From Annona cherimola (Eukaryota; Streptophyta; Magnoliopsida; Magnoliales; Annonaceae): 64,000 nucleotides of DNA. Below, one piece after another: positions 24,326-36,174 of this stretch (positions are counted from its first letter, which is position 1; each line of letters starts with the position of its first letter). Location of the stretch: the NCBI GenBank assembly GCA_030490835.1, contig CM059972.1:91435137-91499136 (forward strand), written 5' to 3'. Both the position numbers and the translations under genes were made by a program. The notes under the pieces are model-generated. The model saw only the letters and a list, made by a program, of their open reading frames with translations, did no database searches and had not been told where the DNA came from.

Positions 24326-24339
24326 CTACTTTGATACCA
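24326..24339 (-). promoter_or_regulatory. C1 primer binding site
   Basis: The minus strand reads TGGTATCAAAGTAG immediately after the 5' LTR end, a tRNA-Met-type PBS. Confidence 0.7.
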
Positions 24340-24618
24340 TGTTAAGAGAGAAAAGATAAGCACATAAAATAAAAACATATAAATTATGTGCTTAAGCAAT
24401 TTGCAACTCCATGGTGGACCCTTGTTCCTTCATCCTTAGGTCTCCATAGATCCACTATTTATAAGCATTTCCTTCATCCTTGGGTCTTCATACATCCACT
24501 ATTTATAAGCATTTTACACCATATACAACTATCAATTACATATCAACCATCTACTCATCAAATCTCCATAATATGGTATACACATTTCTACTGTGGTATG
24601 AGGTTGTGGTTCCTAACA
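24340..24618 (-). repeat. C1 5' LTR
   Basis: On the minus strand it runs from TGTTAGGAACC to TCTTAACA. It is the partner of 5101-5328 and contains an extra direct duplication of the ATCCACTATTTATAAGCATTT region. It is short (about 280 bp), as is common in copia lineages other than Sirevirus. Confidence 0.7.
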
Positions 24619-26030
24619 ATTTTCATAAGCAAATCATACCACTTGTGATAGATTCTAGTCTTTCCTTGTTATATAATTTTTAACTATGCACTCTTATAAA
24701 CAAATTCTCTTAATAGAATTTGGTGTGACAGATTGAATGTGTAGCTTACTTCTCGATGGGAATGATACTCTCATAACTTTATTCATTATACGACATGTGC
24801 ACTGCCATAGTGACACCATATAATTTTGCATACTGCTAAAAATCATGTAAGGTAACAAATAAGAGACTTATCTTCAACTTCCCTCATGCTCCTTATAATT
24901 ACTTCCTTAACTCTCATTAGTTTTCACTTCTTCGTCCACTCCACTTCTTTTTAAGGCTTCTATTAGTTAGTTGAACGTACAATTGGTACTTTTGCACTTA
25001 CGCTTACTAAAATTTTTTTGCCTATGGTTTATCAGGAGAGCCTGAAGTCTTCCTTTTATATAAAGTCCTTGTATTATCCACTCTCTATCATCTGCCTTAA
25101 CACCCCAACATCAACTTCATTCTTTCATCTTGCCATCTTTGACCTCATCACCTAGTGCCATCTATGGAAATTTAACTTTCTTACACTCACTCCCACTAAA
25201 AATGAAGATGAAGAAGGCCACTCGCCAAGCTACCAGCTCATTCCAAGTCTCAACTCTAAGGTTTTAATTAGTCATAAATTAACCTATAACTAGCCAACCC
25301 AACCTGGTAAAAACTCGATTAGGGACAAAATATAGATAGTTAGGTCAGAAATGAGTTGTGGTCACCTAAATGAACAAGCTGATCATGGGTCGGATTTGAA
25401 TAACCTATCAACCCGATAGTTCTATATTCTAGAGTTGCATTTGCATATAACTCCCGAAATAAGAATTTTGTTATCATATCAAGTTAGTGTGATTAAAAAT
25501 TTAATAATACCAACATAAAATATGCAACATACCAATCAGATGATCAAAATGAGTGCGAAAAATAACAACCAGGATATTACTGAAAAGTAGCCACTAACTC
25601 AATATTAAAAGGGTGACTGTGACCAATGTTTAGAAAAATGTACTCAAGGTACAACAAAACCTTGGTTGAACAAAACTGTGACTAAAAACATTGGAGAGCA
25701 ATTGGGAAAATAGTTTAGTTCTACGTCTAGTTTTCGAAACACTAGATAAAACTCCATTCTTATCTACATGGGCTCTATTCACATAAATAATAATGAGTTA
25801 TAACTAAAAGAAGTCACGCGATCAAAAAATTTATTTTTTATTTTTATATATGCAATCCCTACTTAGATTTTTTATGTAACCAAGGTGTCTCATTAAAAAA
25901 TCATCAAGTGGAGCATAAGATCTGGAAAAACAGTGCACCTACATATCATTCATTATAACTTGAAGTGTCCTTACATAGCAATACCTTTATATACTCACGT
26001 GGACTTTCTCGCTACTTCTAATCCTAAATA
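24619..26030. other. Intergenic sequence, no gene seen
   Basis: AT-rich with many stops in all frames. It may include the 3' end of the LINE relic on its right, but I could not identify a poly(A) tail or TSD. Confidence 0.4.
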
Positions 26031-26340
26031 ACATTAATGATGTTAAGGTTTTACAAGCTTATGTGCAACTTGATTGCCTATTCTAAGCACATGGTCAAAT
26101 TCTACATCATCAAAATTTACACTAACATTTCATCTCTTCTGTCAAAATTATATGATCACTTCATTGTCTTGAAGAACGTTTAATAGGATTAACGAGTCCA
26201 TTTCAAGTTCAATCTCTCAGAATTCCATGTTTAACCAATTGCACCAAGTAATAATTCTTTAGTCTCCACTATTAGAGGATTACTTTGCCCACGTCATTCC
26301 AAACTTTTGCTACAATAACGTTTCCTTCACAAAATTACAA
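26030..26340 (-). pseudogene. LINE RNase H domain remnant
   Basis: Minus-strand translation shows ELEMDSLILLNVLQDNE and, later, FDHVLRIGNQVAHKL. These match the core Asp block and the C-terminal 'GNQVAH' block of the RNase H domain in plant L1-type LINEs. Several stops are present. Confidence 0.5.
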
Positions 26341-26639
26341 AGTACCACTCTAACTCTTAAGAGATCAACCTAACATCCATATTTATCTTTATAAAGTTTC
26401 CTTTAGGCAGTAACCATTTGAACTAAATGGTAATAGAAATCTCATGTTTAACATTAGATTTGCTAAGGAAAATTGCTTGCAAAAGTACCTAGAATACAAT
26501 GCAATATCAAAAATGGAAAAATAAGTCTCATTTGCCCTTAATTTATTTCAACAAAACCAAATTCACAGACACATTATGAAATAAAGCATTAGTAAAAATT
26601 TATCTTCGATCTCGATAGTGTATACAAGATCCGGTTTAC

Positions 26640-27420
26640 ATTGGAGTTAGTGTTGTTAGTAACATGTTAAAAATGGGCTTCTAAGCAATGCAAAAAAGGC
26701 ATAATAGGTTCTCCTTTTGGTTGGTTCTCTTTTTAGTCATTACATAGCATATATTATTATCTATTGGAATCCCCTACTTGTCTGATTTGACTTCATGAGA
26801 AGGGAATTTATGATCATCTTTCACTCAAATAGCTAAATCTTTCTTATAATTTTAGCTTGCAGATTATTTTGCAAACACTAAGACTAGAGTCACTAACTAC
26901 AAAGGATCTCAAGTTTCTATCTTGTATTCTTTCCTTAGTCATTAATTGACATGTTGATCATACATAAAATACCCCATTATCTTTCATAACCCAATAGTAA
27001 TAGTTATTCTTAGCCCTTTTACTAATTGGAATTTCTTCGATTATGTTCCACCCAATTAAGCCCATGAAAGATATGATTTATTCGGTTTCAAGTTTTTTTA
27101 ACACCATTAATGAAATGCTCAAACCTTATGGCATCCCTTGCATGCTCTAATGGAGGTTCAGCCTTAATTAGTCCTATATCAGTCCATTTATTAGCAACGA
27201 ACTAAGTAGTTTTCCCATTTACAATGTGCCATCAACCTCCCTTCTTTATTACAAGCCATGCCTTCAAGATACTTTTCTAAATTTGAAAACCATTTCGCTT
27301 TCTTTTGTGGTTCCACAAATTTCCATCTGAAAAGTAGCGTGCCTTCTTCACCTTGTAACTTATTTTATTTTCTCCATTTATGAGTCTCCACATCTACTTA
27401 ACGAAGTGTGTAATGTCAAA
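26640..27420 (-). pseudogene. LINE remnant between RT and RNase H
   Basis: On the minus strand near 27150-27340 there is a segment with KSILKAWLVIKKGG followed by WHIVNGKTT and ANKWTDIG. This resembles the post-RT zf-RVT-preceding region of plant LINEs ('SIL...KGxRWxxGxG...W.DxW'). It lies upstream of the RNase H remnant in the right order, so both probably belong to one L1-type element. Confidence 0.45.
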
Positions 27421-27512
27421 AGATTCTAGGTACTAGACCGTCTACACCTTTGGAATAACATAATTTGTTTTAAGAGAACTAGTTAAGCTTTTGTGGCGTC
27501 CTCAACCCGATG

Positions 27513-30500
27513 TGTCACAACCTGAGTTACTCCGGGATCGTTATCAATTGGTAAATGTGACACAGGATTGTTGCCCTGTTCACGCGGCAAGATTCTTGTA
27601 TACATTTTGTTTAGTGGAATAAATTTTTTTTCTTTTTTTTCCATTTCTTTCATCATTTTTCAAGCAATATATATACTTGAAGTTAACGATACATCTCATT
27701 ATCATAATTCATTTCACAAGCAATGATATACTTGTAACATATCAACTTGTTTATATACATTAGGAACATTCATGACCTAATATATTCATGATCAACACAA
27801 GCATTCAATCATTCTCTAAACATATTAGTTATTACATGATAGCTAGCAATTTATTAACATATTAAAGAATACCAGTCATACTTCCCTTCAATTTACTAGG
27901 TCCTTTTTCCTTGAGCTTTTTGAACTTGTCTAGGGTTGAAAAACAAAATGTGAGTGATAAACTCTATCAGCAACCATTTTTTATTTTCATGTAAATACAT
28001 TTCTCGCCGTTCAGTAGGAGACACTTATCAAGCAATCAACTACCAACAGGAAGAAACTTTTCATGTAAACATTCTATAAATTTTTCATAAAATTCTCTTT
28101 TTTATGAGGACAATTGTTGTCCTAAAATATTTTCATATAAACCTTTATTCATAGGATAATTGTATGTCCTAAAATATTTTAGTATAAATCATTATTCATG
28201 AGGACAATTATATGTCTTAATACATTTTCATATAAACCTTTTTCTATGAAGACAAATGTATGTCCTAAATCATTTTCGTATTAACCTTTTATATCCCAAA
28301 TTATGGGCTTCTCAAAAGTAGTGCATATACATATAAATCTTTTATCTGTGTGGACATTCTCATGTCCTAAAATATTTTCATGTAAACTTTATTTTTTATG
28401 GACATAATCATGTCTTAAAATATTTTTATGCAAATATTATTTTCTATGGACATAGTCATGTGCTAAAATATTATCATGTAAATATTGTTTTCTGTGGACA
28501 TTATCATGTCCTAAAATATTATCATGACCCCATTTTGGGGCTTTTAAAACAAAGCATATGCATATACGTCTCTAACCCTCAGGTAGGTGACACCTACCAA
28601 GTGATCATCCTTTCATAGGAAAGAAACCTTTCATGTGATAGCCCCACTAGCTAGGCGGCCATCCATGATCCTACTAGCGACTCGGCTACATGTAGAGGTA
28701 GGCCCTGGTCTACAACCATCTCAGTCTGCCACCACCTCTACCATGGATCTAGTACATGATGCTCGTGCACACTAGTTTATACTCGCATTGTCATTCTAGC
28801 ATGATTTCATAAAACTAACACAGTCTTCAAACCATACCATTTTTAAATCAAAATTTTGATATAACATAATCTGTCGCTGTCCTTAGACTGAGCCCTTTTC
28901 AAATTGAGAACTGGGCATAATCATTTTAAAAATCAAACATTTTAATAAACTGTTTTCAAATAATAACTTTATGATGACCATCCTTAAAGAATTTTGGAAA
29001 CATTTTAGTAAATCAATTTTACAAAACATTTGCAGTATTTGAGAAAATAATATTTTTTTCAAAACTTTGCTTATTTATTGGTAAAGAATTTTTAGAATTC
29101 TCATTATAAAATTTTTTAAAACATTTTAGTATTCGAGAAAATCAGGCTTTTCTTAAAAACATTTTTATTCCCATTTCTAGGCTTTTTATGAACAAAGAAT
29201 ATGCAAACATATTCCCATCCATTTGTATCAGCATTATATGCCTTGTCCACACAACAACCTTGTCACTCTTATGTAGAGAAGAGTTTGCATAATCTTTTGA
29301 ATATCATTTAAACAAAACAGTCATCAAATCATTTATATTATCAATTTATTGAGTGGGTCATCATTAAAACTCTTTTGAAAACAACAATACAAGAAATTTT
29401 CAAAATATTTCAACTTTCAATGAGACTTAAAAATTTTAATACCATTTCAAAGAATCTCAATAAACAATTTAAAGACATTTAAATAAACTATTTCAAAAAC
29501 CTTATTTATTTACAAATACCAATTTATGAAGAATCACACCTTTTTTCACAAAATCCCTTAGGAATAGAATTCCCAAAGCTTATTTTCAAATATCATTCTG
29601 TAGAAGAGTCGAAACTCTCTCATCATATAATGCTTTTGAAATAGCATTTTTAAGAACTTACTTATAATGAAACCATCCTGAAACATGTCAATAGTAAAAA
29701 GTAAAATCATACTTTCAAGAAATGAGCTTGCTTACTTTGTAAGTAATTCTAAAATCATCAATATAAATATTATCAAGTTATTTGAATACTTGATACAAAA
29801 TCAACATTCTTGAAAGTTTACTTGCTTACCTTGTAAGCAATCTTGAAATCATTTTGATAAAGCAAATTCATATTATCTTAATATACACAAATAAAGTAAC
29901 ATTTTGAAAATGCTTAATAGAACATCATCATAAAGCACTTTCAACATTTGGGATGAAACTAATATTTTCAAAAAGTTGCTTGTTTACCTTGGCGATCAAC
30001 TCGCGCCTTTGATCTTTTTCATGCCTTTTCATAGACAATTAAAAATGATCATCTTATATACACCTATATAACATCATATATTTGCATACTTTGACTTTTA
30101 TTAACTCATATATATATATCTCACTTAATCTCAACCCTTTTATAGTCTCATTTTATATGTGACTTTTAATATTTCAACTTTATTCTATTTTTTCTTGGAG
30201 ATAAACGCTCTCATCTTTTTAAGTCACATATATTCATTTTATTTCATTCAATATCTCAATTTAGGGCATCTATTTTTTTCAATCCTTTAAGATACTTACT
30301 TGAAACTATAATCTAAGTTCAAGTAAAATTTCTGAAGTTCACATCTAACTTTCTAATATTCACATAATTTTACCTAATTATTTTAGTGATTTTTTTTTGC
30401 TCCTTTCAAAATTCACTCCTAGTAGGTTAAACTCTCATAATCACTTATAGTACTTGTTTATATCCTATTGTAAGTTAAATTTCATTTCAAAATTTTGAAA

Positions 30501-30551
30501 TTTAACTTTCATTGTAATTATTCCTCAATTTGTCCATATTTGCTGAAATCA
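27513..30551 (-). repeat. Gypsy-like LTR relic containing a minisatellite
   Basis: The left edge candidate is TGTCACAACCTGAG and the right edge candidate is ...GCTGAAATCA, which interrupts the C2 reverse transcriptase. There is no coding capacity. On the minus strand, splice-donor-like AAGGTAAGC sites recur near 29820, with variants near 29730 and 29980. It has limited similarity to the 17378-18733 relic. No matching TSD was found, so the assignment is tentative. Confidence 0.35.
28085..28530. repeat. Degenerate tandem repeat of about 60 bp with internal hairpins
   Basis: Roughly seven or eight copies contain GGACAnnnnTGTCCTAAAATATTTTCAT and AAACnTTnTTTTnTATG. The half sites GGACA and TGTCC face each other in nearly every unit. 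One unit is interrupted at about 28290-28330. Confidence 0.7.
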
Positions 30552-33379
30552 ATTGAAAAACTTGCAGCTTTAACTGTGCGGCAAAAGCAAGCATAGTTCT
30601 AATAGTTTCCATACAAATGACTGGAGCAAATATTTTTATGTAATTGATTTCATGTAACTGTGAATAGTCTTTGGCAACTGGCCTAGCTTTATATTTTTTA
30701 ATGAAGATTATTATATTTGGTTTTATAAACTCATTTCAGTCCAATAATCTCCTTGTCTTGTGGATTGTCAACCAGCATCCAAGTTTGATTTTTCTTTATC
30801 ATTTTCATCTTCTCTTTCATAGCATCAATCCAATGTTATTCTTTTATAGCATCTTAAAATTTTTGTGGCTTGCAAGCAAAGAAAGGTAAATACAGCTTTG
30901 ATAAATACCTTCCAATGATCACTACTTCCTTGGAGGAGATAAGTCTGGAAATGTAGTAGATGAAGAAATAGGGCTTGAATCAACCCTTAGAGACGCTGGT
31001 GGAGAGCTTAGGCCTTGATCATTTTTCTTTTCATCTTCTTGTATAGTTGTGGCCCTATTTTTTTAGGCTTATTCCACGGCCAACATTCCATTTTATTGAA
31101 GATGACATCCTTTAAGATAATTAATTGCTTGACATCGAGTTCATATAGATGATAATCCTTAGATTCATTATTATAGCCAACAAAAATACATTTTTTTTCC
31201 TTTTTGATCCATCTTTTCTCTGTTTTCTTTTCAAATGTGTGCATATGCTACCCACAAAAATTCTAAAATACTTCGGCTTTATTTTTTTGATGTCAAGCCT
31301 CATAAGGTGTCATATCAAGAAATGCTTTGTGGGGGATCTATTGAGAATATAATGATTAGGTTGATAGCCTCAGCCTAGAAAGACTTTAGCATATTTTACT
31401 TTATAACATACTGTGAGTTATTTCAGCAATTATTCTATTATTTATCTTAGCCACACCATTTCGTTGTGTTGTGTGTGAACTATGAGCTCTCTTTTTATAC
31501 CATGCACTTTGCAAGATTTATCAAACTAATGACTAGTAAATTCCCTCCTACAATCAGTTCTTAGAATTTTTAGATAATGTCGACCTTGTTTTTCAACAAG
31601 AGTGTCAAATTGAATAAAATAAGAAAAAACTTCTAATTTTTCTCTAGAAAATATACTCATATCATACGGGTAAAGTCATCAACAAAGAAAAAGAAAAACC
31701 TTTTACCTAGAAGAGATGTATTTTGAGAAGACTCTCATATATCAGCATAAACTAGCTCTAGAAATGCTTTAGCTCTCCAAAATGTCTTAGGAAATGACAA
31801 TTTATGAATTTTTCAATAAATGCAACCTTCACATACTTTCTTCTAAGTGGTAATAGATGGAAGCCTAATAATCATATTTTTTGTTCGAGCCATTTCAAGC
31901 CGTTGAAGTTTAATTGCCCAAATCTCAGATGTTATAATGTGGAATCATCCACATTTTTACAATTTTATGCATATCTTGGAGCAAGAGACATTATAAGAGT
32001 AAATACATGATTGGAAGTCATTTTCACTCTGACAATAATTTCCTTTTATCAATAATGAGGCATTTACCATATCAAATTTTACCATATAGCCTCTCTAAAC
32101 TAGTTGCCCCATGCTTAATAAATTTTTGGTTAGACTAAGAACATAAAGAACATCATAAATAAATTTATAAATTTTTTCTTTTGATTTTACTATAATGATG
32201 CATTTTCTTTCAACATGTTGAGATTTACCATCTCCAAGTGTCACCTTGAACTTCATATTTTCATCAATTTTGACAAAGTAATTTTTATCATCAGTCATAT
32301 AGTTTAAACAACCACTATTAAGGTACCAAACATCATGTGGCTCTCTTTGAAGATTTAATCAAGAGATAAATACTTGATAATTTGAGCGATTATTTTCGGA
32401 ATAATTTTCCTTATGTTTATACCAACAATCTTTATCAAAATAAGTGGTCCTCTTGCATCTCATGCATTTATATTGGCAATTATTTGTATCATGATCACTT
32501 TTATTGCATAACTTGCAATAAGAAAAAATTTAGGATTTTTCTATTTTTATTTTCGATCCTTGGCTATTTTTTCCCTTTTTCTTTGATTTTCTTTTTTTCA
32601 CCCCTTTTTAAAATATTAAACTTTGACTAGAAACTTGCTCCAGTAGCTATTTTGAAAATCTACACTTCTTTCCTCATGGGCTTAAAGAGAACCCATTAAT
32701 TCGACTAAAGAAAGTATATATAAATCTTTTGATTCTTCTATAACAATCATCTCATGATCAAATTCAGGAAGAAATCTTCTCAATATTCTTGAAATAATAA
32801 TTTTATCTTCAATTGTATTCTCATAGTTTTTAATCTGATTTATAATATTAGAAATATGAGAGAAAAATACTTGTTCGATTTTTCCTTTTTTCATTAAAAG
32901 AGTATTAAAATCCTTCCTTAATGACTAGAGCTTGAGGTAAATTAATCCGCCATGATTTTAAATTCATTTTTCAAAACATTCCAAGTCTCATTCGACGTTG
33001 TAGTAGCCATAATTCTTGGATATATTGTCTTGCCTACTCCTTATGGAATATATAGAAAAGCTTTTGCATTACGTATTTGATTTTTATAATATTACTTTTT
33101 CTTATTTTCATCCCAAAATGAGAGCTGTGTCATTTTTGGGTTGCTTATACTATTTTGGACTAAATCTCATAATCCTTGTGATATAAATATGGTCTTTATT
33201 TAAATACACTAAAAATCATAGGCTTCACCTTAAAATTAAAGGATTGATGCTTAGGTATAATTAAATGTAGTAACAGAAGCCATTGATAGGGTGCCTTATA
33301 ATATCTTCTTGCAACAGCAGCGTAGTAAAAAAATAACAAACTCATTAACTTTAGAATAATGTAGCTTTGATACCACTAG
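30530..33379 (-). pseudogene. C2: decayed Ty1-copia gag-pol (3' part missing)
   Basis: The minus-strand order is gag with EESKDLYILSLVELMGSL (32682-32894), PR/pre-integrase with YDVLYVLSLTKNLLSMGQL (32095-32298) and the integrase core with ILRTD and HGIKREL (about 31440-31700). The integrase C-terminus follows with KKCIFVGYNNESKDYHLY (31008-31244). RT onset carries NPQDKEIIGLK, ARPVAKDYSQ and TIRTMLAFAAQ (about 30560-30890). The coding sequence ends inside RT at the gypsy-like relic; the catalytic YVDD part and RNase H are absent. Stops are frequent. The lineage is not Sirevirus. Confidence 0.75.
33364..33375 (-). promoter_or_regulatory. C2 primer binding site
   Basis: The minus strand reads TGGTATCAAAGC, a tRNA-Met-type PBS, four bases from the presumed LTR end. 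Confidence 0.7.
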
Positions 33380-33650
33380 TGGAATCTAATTGAAAAAAAT
33401 ATACAAGGGCTGCTGAAATTTATGGAGAAGAAGGGAGGATAGTGAAAATAATGGGGAGATAATAAAATTTTATTAACTGTTTAAATTAATACAAATGCTC
33501 TTACATGAACCGAAGTTGTTAAATATTCAAGTTCCAAATATTAAGCTCTATCTATAAAGCTCTAAGTCGGTTTTACAACCGAAATTTGTGGCTTTCTTAC
33601 ACAGGCTAGTTGTATTTAAATTCTCTAAATGTTTCACTGTTTTGCATATC
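33380..33650 (-). repeat. Presumed C2 5' LTR
   Basis: It begins TGGAATCTAATTG next to the C2 PBS and contains ATAATAAAATTTTATTAAC and no ORF. No second copy exists in the window, and the outer end near the LINE fragment is not defined. Confidence 0.4.
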
Positions 33651-33679
33651 ATGCCAATACTCAATTTTTCTGCTAACCA

Positions 33680-34055
33680 ACTCAACCAATTTTTCCAGAT
33701 TTCATATTTCTTTTTGTCATCTTATATTCAGCCATAATTTTGCCAACATGCATGTTAATGCACCAACTTTATGGATTTTTCTAGATTAATTAATATATTT
33801 AACACATTTGTCCCAATAAGATTTTCAATTAGCTGCATTCCTTGGTTGCTAGTGTTTTTACTATATAATAGATTGATCTTTTCATATAAAACCCTTTGCC
33901 CTAAATAGTCATTGTATACATTTGACAATGCTTTCATCTGTCGGACCTCTTCTTACTTCGCTTTCATAAATACGATGACTATTTAGGGCAAAGAGTTTAT
34001 ATGGAAATGATCAATCTGTTCTTTTCTCCATATCATTTGCAAAAAAATGAGAGAG
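33680..34055 (-). pseudogene. LINE reverse transcriptase, downstream half (left of E2)
   Basis: On the minus strand, directly next to the E2 target duplication, SHFFANDMEK (about 34022-34056) occupies the place of the LINE RT catalytic FADD block, with Asn replacing the first Asp. Further on, LGQRVLYEKINLLYSKNT (33755-33937) matches the post-catalytic region of plant L1 RTs. It continues the frame of 50064-50890, so E2 interrupted this LINE. Stops and an inverted local duplication are present. Confidence 0.65.
33870..34017. repeat. Inverted duplication inside the LINE remnant
   Basis: 33870-33918 and 34017-33971 are inverted copies of about 48 bp, sharing TTTGCCCTAAATAGTCAT, with about 52 bp between them. 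The left arm is LINE coding sequence, so the right arm is an inverted copy of the LINE. Confidence 0.75.
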
Positions 34056-34060
34056 AAAAG
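34056..34060. repeat. E2 left target-site duplication
   Basis: AAAAG, repeated at 50059-50063. Confidence 0.85.
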
Positions 34061-35877
34061 TGTTAGTCCCGAGTTAATGAAAAATACCTAAGAGGGGAGG
34101 GGTGAATTGGGTAATTAAAAATTTACAATTTAAACAGAAACTTTACCCCGGATTAATCTAGTTCCCTTTATGAAGAAACAGAATGGAAAGCAATATAGTG
34201 TAGAGAGCAGAAATAAACATCAACACACAGGATTTTATAGTGGTTCGGGCAACCTCCCTACTCCACTCTTCCAAGCTCACACCTCTTGTGACTTGGGTTC
34301 CACTATGTATTCCGCGAATACAACTAGAGTCTCCGCTCTCTTCTAGATTCTAGCTCTAGGGGGCATATACAACCAGAGCCTCCGCTCTCTTCTAAATTCT
34401 AGCTCTATGGGGTATATACAACTACAGCACAAAGTAGGTGACGAGTTCCACTCCAATCACACACTACTTTGCTTATACTTGATCTTAGTTACCCAAACTA
34501 AATCAAGTTCAATACAACAAGAAATAACAAAAGAAAGTTTCTACACGTTACTGTTGTGTAGACGCAGATTTGGCGCGGAGAAGAACTTGTAGTGTAGGCT
34601 CAGAGATTCAGCAAGCAGCTCTTGACAGTTTTGAAGCAAATTTCTTCTTCTAAATGTTGGCTTGATCACTTGAAGCTCTTGAAGATGGGAGTTATGCACA
34701 CTTAATGATTCTCAGCTCCCCTCCTCGTTCATATTGAATCCCTCTTATAATTGTGGAGGGAATCCGAACGTTTGGAGGTAGGTGGCGCGCATTTAATGCG
34801 CCAACGTTCGAAAATTTTTCGACCATTGCGACCCAAGTCGCAGGTGGAGTCGACTTCGGATGCGACTTCGCCCAAGTCGCAGGTAGAGTCGACTTCGGGT
34901 GCGACTTCGCCTGTTCGCAACTTCTTCAAGTTCCAGTCTGGGTCGACTTGGTCCTCGACTTGACCCAAGTCGCAGGTGGAGTCAACTTCTGATGCGACTT
35001 CACCTTAACAGCTTGCTTGACGAACTTGAAATCCTTGGAGATGCTTTCATCATTAGATTTTCTTCATATTGAATGTTCTCCCTTATATCTCTTTACATAA
35101 AATACCTTGGATTCCTTTTCTTGAGTTCTTGAGTACTTGAATCTTGGAATGCATTGCTTGCTTGAATTCCTTCATTGTTTGGAGACTCTTTATAATTCTC
35201 ACGTTTGATTTCATGTCTTGAGTCTTGAGTCTTTGAGTTGTCTTCTACCTTCATCTTCTTTTGAAACTCTTGAATCTACCATTGAGTTATCTTGATCTGC
35301 ATGTTTTCGTATTGAAGTCGGAGTCGGAGTTGACTTCATCTGCGACTTCACCTAAGTCGCATGCGGAGTCGACTTGGGATGCGACTTCGGCTGCCCCTGT
35401 TCTTGGTTTCAACTCTGGACATAAATGACGCCTCCAAGTCGCTACCCGGAGTCGACTTGGTCTGCGACTTCACCTCAAGTCGCAAGTGGAGTCGACTTGG
35501 GATACGACTTCGGCACCTCTCAATCTTGATTTCAACTCTGGAAGGAAATGTCGTTTCGAAGTCGATGCTGGAGTCGACTTGGTCTGCGACTTCACCTAAG
35601 TCGCAAGCGGAGTCGACTTGGGATGCAACTTCGGCACTTCTCATTCTCGATTTCAACTCTGGAAGGGAATGACGTCTTGAAGTCGCTTCTTGAGTCGACT
35701 TGGGGATCGACTTGGCCTAAGTCGAAGCCTGAGTCGACTTGACTTGCCATGCTTCATATTCTTCAAATTTATAATCTTAAGTCATTTCCACAAACATGTT
35801 AGTAACCAAAACTTACTCAAATTGATTTGTTAATCATCAAAACATAGACTTGGCTTATTTTCCACATATTTCCAATA
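34061..35877 (-). repeat. E2 left LTR (3' LTR)
   Basis: 1817 bp. On the minus strand it starts TATTGGAAATATG (TG changed to TA) and ends GGGACTAACA. It lacks 12 bp, at about 35736, that the right LTR has (49906-49920 area). TATA-like AATTATAAGAGG is at 34743-34752. GTCGAC arrays are at 34835-34990 and 35316-35745. Confidence 0.92.
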
Positions 35878-36174
35878 ATCTCCCCCTTTTTGATGATTAA
35901 CAAAACTGATTTAAGTGTATACCTTTCAATGTCTTAAAAACATGCCAATTTTGTATTTTGAAGTTTTTAACATACTCATGCAAACAATAAAAAATATTTA
36001 AACAAAAACCAGTCATAAAAACTTAGGCTCAAACCCAAAACTTAGGCTCAAACCCTGATCTCTTCTCCCCCTTTTTGTCAATTTATCAAAAAATAGAGAT
36101 AGAGTGGGTAAAGCTTCTTAAGAATGGTGGGGTTGCTCCCCCTGAACCTGTGCTCCCCCTCAGTTTGTGCTTTG
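35878..36174 (-). promoter_or_regulatory. E2 copy A 3' non-coding region with four PPT-like tracts
   Basis: Purine tracts (minus strand) lie at 36152-36162 and 36135-36145 (both AGGGGGAGC), 36064-36077 and 35879-35892 (both CAAAAAGGGGGAGA). The last abuts the LTR and is in the functional position. No env-like gene lies between RNase H and the LTR. Four copies fit the Sirevirus habit of multiplied PPTs. Confidence 0.75.

Larger units (their letters stand above)
5101..24618 (-). mobile_element. C1: old Ty1-copia element split by nested insertions
   Basis: The minus-strand order is 5' LTR (24340-24618), PBS (24326-24339), gag (about 21490-20590), a long interruption, PR/INT (about 8310-6744), RT (about 6700-6200), RH (about 5650-5440), PPT and 3' LTR (5101-5328). 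The two LTRs are alike over most of their length. Domain order is consistent only if the gypsy-like relic with E1, two MITEs and a second LTR relic are removed. Possible TSD bases are ATTGC on the left and ATTTT on the right, a poor match. That both ends belong to one insertion is inference. Confidence 0.6.

Noticed and set aside
28085..28530. CRISPR array
   Set aside because: The context is a plant nuclear genome, and the units are degenerate with no unique spacers.
33870..34017. microRNA precursor-like hairpin
   Set aside because: The left arm encodes LINE reverse-transcriptase residues, so it is better explained as an inverted duplication of LINE sequence.
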